DNA from: an uncultured Fibrobacter sp.
Lineage (GTDB): Bacteria > Fibrobacterota > Fibrobacteria > Fibrobacterales > Fibrobacteraceae
DNA length: 47,223 nt
NCBI GenBank assembly: GCA_946414075.1
Contig: CAMKNA010000016.1
Location: 1-47,223 of the forward strand
Direction of reading: 5' to 3'
Position 1 is the first letter of the stretch. Every line of letters begins with the position of its first letter. The position numbers were made by a program, and so were the translations under genes. The notes under the pieces were generated by a model. That model was not told the origin of the DNA, searched no databases, and saw only the letters and a program-made list of their open reading frames with translations. Shown in pieces: positions 15,465 to 24,315 of the stretch.

Positions 15465-15896
15465 ATGAACAAGACTAGATTCATATCTACGATTCTTCTC
15501 GTGACGGCTTTCTCTTTTGCCGCCGGCGAATCCACTACACCTGAATCCTTCGTTCCGACGCCTGCTGAAAAACAGGAAATCGCCAAGGAAACGCCTGATT
15601 TAAGCCAAAAGGAACGAGCTGACTGGCAACGCATGCGTGAAGAACGCAAGCAGGCCAGAGAACAGATTCTCTCTAGGCTTCGTGAAGCTCCTCCTTCCGA
15701 GCGCAAGCAGATGCGGCAGGAAAAAATTAAGAATCACGACGAAAGATCTCGTTTTGATGGTGATTTTCCGAAAAATCAAATTAACAATCGCGACTTTTCC
15801 AATGGAAGGCCAGGTTCTCCCAATATGGAGGCCCCTGGTCGTGACAAGCAAGATGTTCGTCCGCAGGGAAATCAAAAGGGACGAGATCGGAAGTAA
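15465..15896 (+). CDS. Small secreted charged protein, unknown function
   Basis: This 143-residue protein has a signal peptide (TAFSFAAG, cleavage about residue 20). The mature part begins with a helical, highly charged segment (about 48-95: SQKERADWQRMREERKQARE then LREAPPSERKQMRQEKIKN), then a disordered Asn/Arg/Gly/Pro-rich tail. The LSQKERADWQRMREER pattern recalls periplasmic proteins such as the Spy/CpxP or DUF3106 groups, but I do not recognise a specific family. It lies six bases after the sigma-54 activator and is probably the last gene of the kinase operon. Confidence 0.65.
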   Translation: MNKTRFISTILLVTAFSFAAGESTTPESFVPTPAEKQEIAKETPDLSQKERADWQRMREERKQAREQILSRLREAPPSERKQMRQEKIKNHDERSRFDGDFPKNQINNRDFSNGRPGSPNMEAPGRDKQDVRPQGNQKGRDRK

Positions 15897-15902
15897 TAGG
15901 AT

Positions 15903-17180
15903 TTATTCCATTTCTTCGTCATCACTGTGGCGGATAACGGTGGCTCCTAGCTTTGCCATCTTCGCTTCGAAATCTTCATAGCCACGATCCAGATGGTACA
16001 CGCGGTGGACAGTGCTTTCGCCATCGGCGATGAGGGCTGCGAGTACAAGTGCTGCGGTAGCTCGCAAGTCGGATCCCATGATTTCTGTGCCTTCGAGAGG
16101 CGTGCCGCCCTTGATGGTGGCTGTGTTCCCGTTAATCTGGATGCTCGCTCCAAGGCGTTCCAGTTCAGCCACATGTTTAAAACGGTCGTTATAGACGGTA
16201 TCCTGAATCAGGCTGTTTCCGGGTACAGAAACGAGAGTCGCCATAAGTGGGGCCTGCATGTCGGTGGGGAATCCAGGGAAGGGTAGGGTGGAAATGCTCA
16301 CCGGCTTAAGTTCTTTACCACGGGCATCAACTTGAGCCCAGTCAGGACCAACATCTACCTTGCAACCCATTTCACGGAAAACATCAAGGGTAGAAGCGAT
16401 GTGTTCTGGAATAATCTTGTTCACCTTCACGCAGCCACGGGTGATGGCGGCAGCGCAAAGGAATGTGCCGGCCTCGATGCGGTCGGGAATGGTAAAGCAT
16501 TTCCCGGGACGAAGGCTTTCTACGCCCTGTACGGTGAGTGTGCGGGTACCTCGTCCTTGGATCTTTGCACCCATGGAAACAAGGAAATCCACCAAATTGT
16601 CAATCTCTGGTTCCAGCGCTGCATTCTGGAGCACGCTCGTGCCCTTGGCAAGTGTGGCGGCCATCAATACATTCACCGTAGCGCCCACGCTGGAGATGGG
16701 GAAGTTGAAGTTTCCACCAGGGAGTCGACCTTCGCAGGTGGCCTCCACATATCCGCGGGTAAGGGTAATTTTTGCGCCCAGAGCTTCGAGCCCCTTCAAG
16801 TGCAAGTCCACCGGGCGAGGTCCCCAGGCGCACCCCCCTGGGAGTGAGACGCGGCAGCGGCCAAACCTGGCTACCAGCGGTCCCAACACATAAAAGCTGG
16901 CGCGCATTGTCTTCACCAGTTCGTACGGGGCTTCCAAGTGATCAGCCTGGCGGGTGTCAATCTTGAGCACATGGGCTTCACCGCTGATATGGCATCCGAT
17001 AACCCTGAGCACATCGCTCATGGTCTTCATGTCTTTCAGGTGGGGCACATTGGTTATTTCGGAAACCCCATCGGCAAGGAGTGCCGCTGCCATCACGGCT
17101 AATACGGCATTTTTGGCCCCAGAGATTTCTACTTCCCCATCAAGTGGCTTGTCTACATGGTGAACTTCAAAACGATACAT
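15903..17180 (-). CDS. murA: UDP-N-acetylglucosamine 1-carboxyvinyltransferase MurA
   Basis: This is a 425-residue enzyme of the first committed step of peptidoglycan synthesis, transferring enolpyruvate from phosphoenolpyruvate to UDP-GlcNAc in the cytoplasm. The conserved SGAKNA motif (Lys23, Asn24) and the catalytic cysteine (Cys117 in PGGCAWGPRPVDLHL) are present, the latter with Trp-Gly-Pro where Ile-Gly-Ala is common. Cys at this position implies the usual fosfomycin-sensitive form. Further family blocks include SSVGATVNVLMAATLA, EPEIDNLVDFL, PDRIEAGTFLCAAAIT, GFPTDMQAPLMA and the final DLRATAALVLAALIADG, then HLDRGYEDF. Length is normal. It is convergent with the small secreted protein gene (6 bp apart) and follows the GYF-RDD gene on its strand. 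Confidence 0.96.
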   Translation of the reverse strand: MYRFEVHHVDKPLDGEVEISGAKNAVLAVMAAALLADGVSEITNVPHLKDMKTMSDVLRVIGCHISGEAHVLKIDTRQADHLEAPYELVKTMRASFYVLGPLVARFGRCRVSLPGGCAWGPRPVDLHLKGLEALGAKITLTRGYVEATCEGRLPGGNFNFPISSVGATVNVLMAATLAKGTSVLQNAALEPEIDNLVDFLVSMGAKIQGRGTRTLTVQGVESLRPGKCFTIPDRIEAGTFLCAAAITRGCVKVNKIIPEHIASTLDVFREMGCKVDVGPDWAQVDARGKELKPVSISTLPFPGFPTDMQAPLMATLVSVPGNSLIQDTVYNDRFKHVAELERLGASIQINGNTATIKGGTPLEGTEIMGSDLRATAALVLAALIADGESTVHRVYHLDRGYEDFEAKMAKLGATVIRHSDDEEME

Positions 17181-17189
17181 GCCTGTCTC

Positions 17190-17921
17190 CTAATCCTTGT
17201 AAACCACACGGGTCCGTGCTATCCAGTCGTGGAGTGCCCGGCGCTTCGGATCGACACAAACGATTAAATAGCCGAGACCGTACAAGGTAAGCGTAAATTG
17301 TGTAAAAATACTCCCCATGTAACGCACGCAAGCAATCCCCCAGTTGAGTCTTTCACCCTGGGCCGATTCAATGCGGAGTTTCAGGAGCATTTTGCCGGGA
17401 GATGCTGAAAACTTCCCGGTGAAAAAGATGAAGTAAATGGCTTGAAGAATGGAACAGATGAGCGTAAACTCCCACATTCCCGGAGCGTTAAGCAGGTTGT
17501 TTATCGCTTCGGCAGAGGTGGGGTCGTCTAGGAGCGCTCCCGCAAGTTCCTGGATTTTTGTCAGATCAATAAAATTTACGCGGCTCATGATGAACAAAAC
17601 GATTCCGCAGAGCACACCAACGATGGCATTGTCGATGATATAGGCTACAAGCCGTACGAAAAAACCTGCGTAATGCTTACCGCTTTGTGTTTGCCTTAGC
17701 AGTTGTTCAATGGCATCGTGTAGTGCTTCTTCGCGGGAAGTATGAGTTTTCGCTTCAAGAGTGTCCTTCCAGGGCTTCCAGCCTTCTTCGCCGGAATGCC
17801 ACACCAGGGTTTCGTCCGTGATCTTCTTTGCCTGGACAAGCCCGAAAATCTCGTCCAGGGTGTAAGGACCTTGCCGTCTTTCGCCCTCGATAATGGATTC
17901 GTCAATGTAAAACCAACTCAT
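17190..17921 (-). CDS. GYF_2-RDD membrane protein
   Basis: This is a 243-residue protein. The N-terminal about 60 residues (SWFYIDESIIEGERRQGPYTLDE ... WHSGEEGWKPWKD) match the GYF_2 (DUF4339) domain often fused to bacterial membrane proteins. The rest is an RDD-type membrane domain with the diagnostic Arg in FVRLVAYIIDNAIVG and the Asp pair region near the end (VCVDPKRRALHDWIARTRVV), plus hydrophobic helices near residues 92-112, 150-175 and 205-225. RDD proteins are implicated in transport or envelope functions, but the substrate is unknown. It probably shares a transcript with murA. Confidence 0.82.
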   Translation of the reverse strand: MSWFYIDESIIEGERRQGPYTLDEIFGLVQAKKITDETLVWHSGEEGWKPWKDTLEAKTHTSREEALHDAIEQLLRQTQSGKHYAGFFVRLVAYIIDNAIVGVLCGIVLFIMSRVNFIDLTKIQELAGALLDDPTSAEAINNLLNAPGMWEFTLICSILQAIYFIFFTGKFSASPGKMLLKLRIESAQGERLNWGIACVRYMGSIFTQFTLTLYGLGYLIVCVDPKRRALHDWIARTRVVYKD

Positions 17922-17928
17922 ACTGTTG

Positions 17929-17936
17929 TAAATGTA
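17929..17936 (-). promoter_or_regulatory. TACATTTA box before the GYF-RDD gene
   Basis: Read on the minus strand, TACATTTA ends 7 nt before ATG 17921. It resembles the TAnnTTTG element of Bacteroidota-type promoters, except for the last base. No Shine-Dalgarno sequence is visible between it and the start. Confidence 0.4.
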
Positions 17937-18144
17937 GAAAAAACGAAAATGTTATAAACAACTGTAAATAATTGCAACAAAGATTCCCACGGTATTTATC
18001 CTTTTTGTCCCCTTATGCCAAATGAAAACTGTAGCGCCTTCCATTAGCATGGCGAAACGTAAACGGCTATCACTGCATAGGATGAGTCTCTGAAGGATGA
18101 CAGGAATTGCGCTATTTTTTAACATTGAGAATTATAGGTGAATA

Positions 18145-18411
18145 ATGCATAACGATCAGAATCAAGGAATGACTCTCTTATTGCACATGGAGGCACTCCG
18201 GCGGGCTTTGACATACGCATTGATTCGCGCCGGCATCGTGAATTATGAATCTGTTTGCAGCAAGCGCCCCTATGTGGTGGTGGCAATTTTGGTTTTGGCA
18301 GCTCTTCTCACGCCACCTGATGTAGTTACCCAGATTTTTCTTGGTTTTCCTACATACATTCTCTTTGAAACGGGACTTTTGGCTGCTAGGCGTTATAAGG
18401 GGATGGCATAG
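18145..18411 (+). CDS. Internally deleted TatC (first and last parts fused, 88 residues)
   Basis: The N-terminus MTLLLHMEALRRALTYALI (residues 9-27) matches the conserved start of TatC, the Tat export receptor (E. coli LITHLIELRKRLL). It runs directly into RAGIVNYESVCSKRPYVVV and then AALLTPPDVVTQIFLGFPTY, which matches the last quarter of TatC (E. coli KRPYVLVGAFV and LLTPPDVFSQTLLAIP). About 160 residues that normally lie between, including transmembrane helices 1-4 and the functionally important proline and glutamate, are absent. The frame is intact from ATG to TAG. The preceding 200 bp hold no tatA-like gene. It is probably a pseudogene remnant of an in-frame deletion; a retained mini-protein with two C-terminal helices is the alternative. 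Confidence 0.8.
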   Translation: MHNDQNQGMTLLLHMEALRRALTYALIRAGIVNYESVCSKRPYVVVAILVLAALLTPPDVVTQIFLGFPTYILFETGLLAARRYKGMA

Positions 18412-18476
18412 GTTGTTTTTTTAAGAATTATGATGTGGGTTTGGGGGTTGATACCCTTTTCATTTTCAAATAATTC

Positions 18477-18484
18477 TACATTTG
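18477..18484 (+). promoter_or_regulatory. TACATTTG box before rapA
   Basis: TACATTTG exactly fits the TAnnTTTG pattern and ends 6 nt before ATG 18491. No Shine-Dalgarno sequence is present. An in-frame TTG at 18482 lies inside this box, which argues against using it as the start. Confidence 0.45.
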
Positions 18485-18490
18485 GGTGCT

Positions 18491-21481
18491 ATGAATACAT
18501 TTATGCCTGGCCAGCGCTATGTGAGCCGGTCTGAGCCGGATCTTGGTCTTGGAGTCGTTACTGAAGTTCAGGGACGCAATGTCACATTCCGTTTCCCCCT
18601 TGTGAATCAAACTCGAATCTATCGCATGGATAGTGCTCCCGTGGACCGGTTCGTGTTGAATCCGGGGGAGACCGCCAAGAGCGAGAAGGGGGCTTCTTTC
18701 GTTATCGAGTCTCTTCGCGAGTCCTCAGGCATCGTTGTGTATATTGGCCGTGGCGGTCGAGAAATCAAGGAAGTAGATCTTGTGGCTAAACAGGCCGCCC
18801 GCGTTGTGGACCTGTTCAAGGCTTTGTCGTCCATTGGCTCCAACAATATGTACGGGGACACAAGCGAGAGTGATGTGTCGTCCAAGGCCTTTGACCGTCG
18901 TAGCCGTGCTCTCGCATTAAGCTGCAAATGGCTATCTTCTCCCGTTCGCGGCATGATTGGCCCCCGTGTGGATAAGATTCCCCATCAGTATTACCTGTGC
19001 TATAGGGCCTGCTCCAGTACAACGCTCCCCAGGCTCATGCTTTCGGATGAAGTTGGTCTCGGCAAGACCATTGAGGCCGGCATGATCTGGCATGCCCTGA
19101 AGGCACGCGGTCGTATCGAAAAGACTCTGATTATTGTTCCAGATACCCTGAAGCACCAGTGGATGGTTGAAATGAAGCGCCGGTTCAACCAGCTTTTTAC
19201 CCTGGTGGACGATGGCTATATGCAGAGTCTTTTCGTTAATGTGGAAAAAGACGAAGCCAAGCCTAACCCATTCATGCGGGGTAACAACTTCATTGTTTCC
19301 ATTGAGCTGCTCATGAGACAAGGGGCCCTGGTAGAGGACTTGCTGAAAATAGAATGGGATTTGACCATCGTGGATGAAGCCCATCACTTGGTTAGCGAGG
19401 ACGGGTTTACTAGCGGCGAATATACGCTGGTCGATGCCATCTGCAAAAAGACCAAGGGACTGCTCTTGCTTACGGGAACACCTTTGCAACTCAATCCGGA
19501 ATCCCATTTCAATCGTCTCAAGATGCTGGACCCCACCAGGTTCACAGATTACAGGGAATTCATCAACGACCAGGAAGCCTATAACAAGCTGGTCAATGAC
19601 CTGAAAAAGATACCAACCGACCCGAATCACCAGATGAGTTGGGACGACCTTTACGAAGCTGTGCCGAAGAATTCCAAGATTCGCCCTTGGCTAGAGCAGG
19701 AAAGCACCAAGTCTCTGACGGCTGGTGAGTGGATCCGCCGAATTGTAGATGCGATGGGTACGGGTTCTGTGGTTTTTAGAAACACAAGAAAGGGGGTTGG
19801 CGGTTTCCCGAAGCGTATCCTGGATGCTATACCGCTGGAACCCAACCCTGAATATCGTAACATGGTGGAGATTGCCGCCCAGAGATACCTTTATATGGAA
19901 GAGGGTACAACTGGCGATGACCTGACGACAGACATCCAGGAAAATGGACTGCTCTGTACCCAGTATTCTGACGCCTGGGCTTTGGATGAGCGTGTTGTAT
20001 GGCTTAAGGAATTCTTGAAGAAACATCGCATGGACAAGATTCTTCTGATTTGCGAAAGCGAGTCGGTGCTCTTTGCCCTGAAGACGGTTCTTTCTGAGTA
20101 TTTGGGAGAAGGTGGCCTTGCCGTGTTCAGCGAAGGCTTGAGTATCCTTGCCCGTGACAAGGCTGCCGCCAACTTCAGCAAGCCCAATGGTGCGAATATT
20201 CTGATAGCCTCTGAAATTGGTGCCGAAGGGCGTAACTTCCAGTTTTCCAACCACCTAATTCTCTTTGACCTGCCGTTGGATGCGGCTCTAGTAGAACAGC
20301 GCATCGGTCGCCTGGACCGTATCGGACAGACCAAGGACATATATGTACATGTGCCCTATGTAAAGGGTTCGGGTCAGGAAGTCATGTTCCGCTGGTACAA
20401 TGAAGGCTTGAATGCTTTCGGGGCCCCACTTATGGGTGGTGGTGAATTGTTCCTGAAATACACGGACAGCCTGATCGAAGCTCTGGCGGACCCGATAAAC
20501 AGCATGGACCGTTTTATTGCGAAGGTGATTCCCGCTGTTCAGAAAGATTCCGAACAGATGCGCAAGAAAATTGAGAAGGGCCGTGATCGTCTGCTGGAAT
20601 TCAACTCCCGTAATCCCGAGAAAGCGAAAGAGATTACAGACGAAATTGAGCGGATTGACGCCGAGTCCGAGATGAAGGAACTGTTACTGGATTCCCTGAA
20701 GGCTCGTGGCTTGGATATCGAGCCTAGCGCCATTGCCGATTGCTCCGTGATTACCATGGGTCCACAGATCGAAGCGGGCTCTGTTCCTGGCATGCCTACC
20801 CAGGCCATGATTGCCGCCCAGAGCGAAGATGAAGAACAGGGGTCCGATAGTATTTCCTTGACGGTGACTTTTGACCGTAAGGTGGCCATGATTCACGACG
20901 AGGTGGATTTTGTGAGCTTGGAACACCCCTTAGTACAGGGTGTTATCGATTACGAAACTGGTGTGAACCATGGTACCGTGGCCTGCTCTATCTGGCAAGA
21001 TTCCGGATTGCATGGCCTAATGATGCAGTACAACTTTGTAGTAGAACTGCCTGTTCCTGAGGAATGGGGAATGTCCGACATCGTTGGTCCTTGCTATGCT
21101 TCTGCCTTGATTGATCCAACAGGGAAGGACATGTCTTCTGTTCTGGGTAATCTGAAAGTGGCCAACCTTCGCGATGTGGCGGTTCCTCGCGGTAATAAGG
21201 CCGTAGATGCAACGCTCCGTTTCTTTGCAAAGGAAGGTCTGGGCTTTGCACGCCAGTCCATTAATTCGATGGCCAAAGAATACGCCGAAAAAGCGGCCGA
21301 CCTGGTGGAAAAACGTACGGAGCAGGAATACCAGCGCATGAACAATTTAATGCTGATGCGCGGTCGGGGCGGAAGTACCACTGCTCTGCAACAGCTGAAA
21401 AAAAATGTGACGGAACGCCGCAAGATTGTTTCTACGCCGCAACTGCGTCTCGATGCCATTAGGCTGCTGGTGTGCAGGTAA
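18491..21481 (+). CDS. rapA: RapA-type SNF2/Swi2 ATPase (RNA polymerase recycling)
   Basis: This is a protein of 996 residues, close to E. coli RapA in length. The N-terminus (FMPGQRYVSRSEPDLGLGVV) and the following FP...R.Y...APVDRF pattern are the tandem Tudor-like domains of RapA. The helicase core has motif I DEVGLGKT (186-193), motif II DEAH (295-298), motif III LLTGTPLQLNP, motif IV/V IASEIGAEGRNFQF and motif VI EQRIGRLDRIGQ. RapA binds RNA polymerase and helps it recycle after transcription. The C-terminal third (from about 640) is the RapA-specific region. ATG 18491 was preferred over TTG 18482. No Shine-Dalgarno sequence is visible. It is followed 21 bp later by proB on the same strand. 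Confidence 0.88.
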   Translation: MNTFMPGQRYVSRSEPDLGLGVVTEVQGRNVTFRFPLVNQTRIYRMDSAPVDRFVLNPGETAKSEKGASFVIESLRESSGIVVYIGRGGREIKEVDLVAKQAARVVDLFKALSSIGSNNMYGDTSESDVSSKAFDRRSRALALSCKWLSSPVRGMIGPRVDKIPHQYYLCYRACSSTTLPRLMLSDEVGLGKTIEAGMIWHALKARGRIEKTLIIVPDTLKHQWMVEMKRRFNQLFTLVDDGYMQSLFVNVEKDEAKPNPFMRGNNFIVSIELLMRQGALVEDLLKIEWDLTIVDEAHHLVSEDGFTSGEYTLVDAICKKTKGLLLLTGTPLQLNPESHFNRLKMLDPTRFTDYREFINDQEAYNKLVNDLKKIPTDPNHQMSWDDLYEAVPKNSKIRPWLEQESTKSLTAGEWIRRIVDAMGTGSVVFRNTRKGVGGFPKRILDAIPLEPNPEYRNMVEIAAQRYLYMEEGTTGDDLTTDIQENGLLCTQYSDAWALDERVVWLKEFLKKHRMDKILLICESESVLFALKTVLSEYLGEGGLAVFSEGLSILARDKAAANFSKPNGANILIASEIGAEGRNFQFSNHLILFDLPLDAALVEQRIGRLDRIGQTKDIYVHVPYVKGSGQEVMFRWYNEGLNAFGAPLMGGGELFLKYTDSLIEALADPINSMDRFIAKVIPAVQKDSEQMRKKIEKGRDRLLEFNSRNPEKAKEITDEIERIDAESEMKELLLDSLKARGLDIEPSAIADCSVITMGPQIEAGSVPGMPTQAMIAAQSEDEEQGSDSISLTVTFDRKVAMIHDEVDFVSLEHPLVQGVIDYETGVNHGTVACSIWQDSGLHGLMMQYNFVVELPVPEEWGMSDIVGPCYASALIDPTGKDMSSVLGNLKVANLRDVAVPRGNKAVDATLRFFAKEGLGFARQSINSMAKEYAEKAADLVEKRTEQEYQRMNNLMLMRGRGGSTTALQQLKKNVTERRKIVSTPQLRLDAIRLLVCR

Positions 21482-21502
21482 CTTTTAAATGAATAATGAA
21501 AA

Positions 21503-22642
21503 ATGAGTGAATTACGTAAAAATATTCTTGGTGAAGCTCACCGTATTGTCGTAAAAATTGGTTCCCGCATTTTGGTGGACAGTGCCAAGGGCGGAGTCCG
21601 TAGCCGTTATATCCAAAAACTGGCAGACTCTGTTTCCCGCCTTATGGAAGCGGGCAAGGAAGTGGTCATTGTGACCAGCGGTGCTGTGGGTACGGGCATG
21701 GCCCAGCTTGGCTACAAGGAAAAGCCCACCAACATCGCCGAAAAGCAGGCCTGTGCCGCCGTAGGCCAGATTGACCTGATGTATGCCTACCGTGAAATGT
21801 TCAGCTGGGTAGACCTTTCCGTAGGTCAGATTCTCCTTTCTGCCGATGACTTTAGGGACCGTGCCCGCTACAAGAACCTGCAGAACACCATCAAGGCCAT
21901 GCTGGCCCGCAAGATTGTTCCCATCATTAACGAGAACGATTCCCTGGCCGTGGCCGAAATCAAGGTGGGGGACAACGACAAGCTTTCCAGTGATGTGGCA
22001 CTGTTCCTGGATGCTGACCTGCTTCTGATTTTTACCGACGAAGACGGACTCTTCGATGATAACCCGAAGAAGAACCCCGATGCCCGTCTGCTGCGTTTCG
22101 TTCCCGAAATTACACCCGCCATCCTGGCTTTGGCCGGCAAGCCCGGCGAGGCGGGCTCTGCGGTAAGTACTGGCGGTATGCGAAGCAAGCTGGACTCCAT
22201 CCGCAATGTGACTAGGAGCGGTGCCAACGCATTCCTGGCCAACGGAATGAAAGTGCTGCCCCATCAGGTGGTCCTAGAAAATGCGGTGGGAACCTTCTTT
22301 GCAGGCTCCAAGAACAAGTTGAACAGCCGCCAACGCTGGCTCCGCTTTATCACCACACCCCGTGGGAGCGTCGTGGTGGACGAGGGCGGCTCTAAGGCTC
22401 TTCGCGAAAAGCATTCCAGTCTACTTCCTGTAGGAGTGCTCTCTGTAAAGAAGCATTTCGACAAGGGCGACCTTATCGAAGTCCTGGATGAATCTGGTAC
22501 AGCCGTTGCTCGTGGCGTAGCTGGTTTTGATAGTGAGACCCTAAAGCTGGTTCTTCGCAAAAAGACCCGCGAAGTCCACGAAATTCTCGGCAACGCCGTT
22601 CCCGACGAACTAATCCACAAAAACGACCTGGTGGTATTCTAA
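21503..22642 (+). CDS. proB: Glutamate 5-kinase
   Basis: This is a 379-residue enzyme of the first step of proline synthesis (ATP + glutamate to glutamyl 5-phosphate). The amino-acid kinase domain spans about residues 10-265, with VVKIGSRILVD, VTSGAVGTGMAQLG, IINENDSLAVAEIKVGDNDKLSS, LLIFTDEDGLFDDNP and the glycine-rich VSTGGMRSKLDS. A C-terminal PUA domain (about 290-370) has RGSVVVDEGGSKAL and GDLIEVLD, normal for ProB. No proA is adjacent in this window. The stop overlaps the first base of the dgt start, so the two are coupled. Confidence 0.95.
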   Translation: MSELRKNILGEAHRIVVKIGSRILVDSAKGGVRSRYIQKLADSVSRLMEAGKEVVIVTSGAVGTGMAQLGYKEKPTNIAEKQACAAVGQIDLMYAYREMFSWVDLSVGQILLSADDFRDRARYKNLQNTIKAMLARKIVPIINENDSLAVAEIKVGDNDKLSSDVALFLDADLLLIFTDEDGLFDDNPKKNPDARLLRFVPEITPAILALAGKPGEAGSAVSTGGMRSKLDSIRNVTRSGANAFLANGMKVLPHQVVLENAVGTFFAGSKNKLNSRQRWLRFITTPRGSVVVDEGGSKALREKHSSLLPVGVLSVKKHFDKGDLIEVLDESGTAVARGVAGFDSETLKLVLRKKTREVHEILGNAVPDELIHKNDLVVF

Positions 22643-23949
22643 TGCTCAACTGGGAAACACTCCTTTCAGCAACTCGTTACGGTCACCCGGCAGACCGAGA
22701 CCCGAACCGCTCGGATTTCCACCGTGACTTCGATCGCATCGTTTTCTCCACGGCGTTCCGCAGGCTGGGCCGCAAGACCCAGGTTCATCCTTTTTCCGTA
22801 AACGACCATGTGCACAGCCGCTTGACCCATAGTATCGAGGTGGCAAGCGTGGGCCGTAGCCTTGCTGTGACGGTCTATCACCTGATAAAGAAGTACCTGC
22901 CCAAGAGCATCAACGAGTATCATTTCGGGACCATCGTCCAGTCGGCCTGTCTAGCTCATGATATCGGCAATCCACCTTTCGGCCATGCGGGGGAGTCCGC
23001 CATCCGTGAATGGTTCCGCAAGAACCGCAATTCCGCCCCACTGAAGGACCTTTCTGACAAGGAGCAGGCGGATTTTGAAAATTTTGACGGCAACGCCCAG
23101 GGACACCGCATTCTTTCCAAACTGGAATACCATTTTTTGGACGGCGGAATGCGCCTGACCTATGCCACCATAGGTGCTATGATCAAGTACCCGTCTTTGG
23201 CGCTGTACGGCCACCCCACAAGTATCTTCTCTACGGAAGCGGACCTTTACAGGAATACGGCGGAGATTCTTGGCTTGCCTGAAATAGAAAAGGGCAAGTG
23301 GGCGAGGCACCCGTTGGTCTACCTGATGGAGGCCGCCGATGACATCTGCTATTCCATTCTCGATGTGGAAGACGCCATCGAACTTGGAATCCTTACCTTT
23401 GCCGATGTCCGTGACATGTTCAGCTACCTCTGCGGTCCCGAAATCAATATCGACAAGGAATACGAAGAAAATGGCCAGAACTTCAGGGATTTTCTCTCCA
23501 GTGTCCGTGGAAAGGCCATCCAGAACCTCATTGACGATGTAGCTGTGGTCTTTGCCAACAACTATGAACAGATTATGGAAGGTAAATTGGATAAGCACCT
23601 GATAGACCTTTCCAAATCCGATGTAATGCGGGGCATTTTCATTGCCAAGCGTCTAGGCCGGGAACGCATCTACCCAGACCGCCGTAAGACGGAACTTGAA
23701 GTCGGTAGCTACACCACATTAAGCACGGTGCTGGACGCCTTTATCAGCGGCGTTCACGATTACAGGGTGAATGTGAAGAGCTCCTATCGGGCGAGTCGCA
23801 TTGTCCGCTTGATTGGCAATGCCAAGATTGGTCAGAGCGTCACTACTGCCGAAGCCTATCACCAGGTGCTGGATTTCGTAAGCGGCATGACAGACAACTA
23901 CGCTACCTACTTGGCTCGCCAGATAGGCGGCCTGGTCACGGGACTTTAA
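22642..23949 (+). CDS. dgt: Deoxyguanosinetriphosphate triphosphohydrolase-family protein
   Basis: This is a 435-residue HD-superfamily enzyme that removes triphosphate from dNTPs, giving the nucleoside. The N-terminus has DFHRDFDRIVFSTAFRRLGRKTQV, the dGTPase signature. The metal-binding His63 (HSRLTHSIEV) and the His106-Asp107 pair (CLAHDIGNPPFGHAGE) are followed by EAADDICYSILDVEDAIE, which supplies the last Asp. The family helps limit dNTP pools and can influence mutation and phage infection. ATG 22642 overlaps the proB stop. A type-1 form with broad dNTP specificity is possible; the sequence alone does not fix the substrate. Confidence 0.92.
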   Translation: MLNWETLLSATRYGHPADRDPNRSDFHRDFDRIVFSTAFRRLGRKTQVHPFSVNDHVHSRLTHSIEVASVGRSLAVTVYHLIKKYLPKSINEYHFGTIVQSACLAHDIGNPPFGHAGESAIREWFRKNRNSAPLKDLSDKEQADFENFDGNAQGHRILSKLEYHFLDGGMRLTYATIGAMIKYPSLALYGHPTSIFSTEADLYRNTAEILGLPEIEKGKWARHPLVYLMEAADDICYSILDVEDAIELGILTFADVRDMFSYLCGPEINIDKEYEENGQNFRDFLSSVRGKAIQNLIDDVAVVFANNYEQIMEGKLDKHLIDLSKSDVMRGIFIAKRLGRERIYPDRRKTELEVGSYTTLSTVLDAFISGVHDYRVNVKSSYRASRIVRLIGNAKIGQSVTTAEAYHQVLDFVSGMTDNYATYLARQIGGLVTGL

Positions 23950-23960
23950 TTAGAGTAACC

Positions 23961-23985
23961 AAATCGTGTTTCTAGAACACGATTT
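23961..23985. terminator. Bidirectional hairpin between convergent genes
   Basis: AAATCGTGTT (23961-23970) pairs with AACACGATTT (23976-23985) around TCTAG. It lies 11 bp after the dgt stop and overlaps the last codons of the gene on the minus strand. T-runs on both sides are short (3-4), so termination is likely but may be partial. Confidence 0.55.
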
Positions 23986-24307
23986 TAGCAATTCCACCAG
24001 CGAGCCCAGGCAGCGGAAACCTTAGCGTGCTGCTGCTCAACCACATGTCCAGGCCTTCGTCAATCCAACGCCGTTCGCAGGTGATTTTCTTGATCACGAT
24101 GTAGGTGGTAGAATCTTCGGTATCGAAGCTGTAGTACCCGCGGAACTTGATGGGGGAGGCTTCTCCGTGAAGCAAGATGGACACATCGGCTGTACCGTTT
24201 GCTGAATCAATGGAAAGGGTCTGGATTTCTCCAAACCGCTTCACCATCTCGTGATTCCTCACGAAAGCTTCTACCGCCTTGTCACGCAAGTTGCCTAGCA
24301 GCGACAT
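23972..24307 (-). CDS. Small cytoplasmic protein of unknown function downstream of map
   Basis: This is a 111-residue protein without signal peptide or membrane helix. It begins MSLLGNLRDKAVEAFVRNHE and has a strand-rich middle (TADVSILLHGEASPIKFRGYY ... STTYIVIKKITCERRW) and a hydrophobic glycine-rich end. I do not recognise a family; the layout suggests a compact alpha-beta fold. ATG 24307 was chosen because AGAGGG lies 5-10 nt before it, and the map stop is only 8 bp upstream. A longer reading frame into map is unlikely. It probably shares the map transcript. Confidence 0.65.
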   Translation of the reverse strand: MSLLGNLRDKAVEAFVRNHEMVKRFGEIQTLSIDSANGTADVSILLHGEASPIKFRGYYSFDTEDSTTYIVIKKITCERRWIDEGLDMWLSSSTLRFPLPGLAGGIAKIVF

Positions 24308-24315
24308 GTTCCCTC

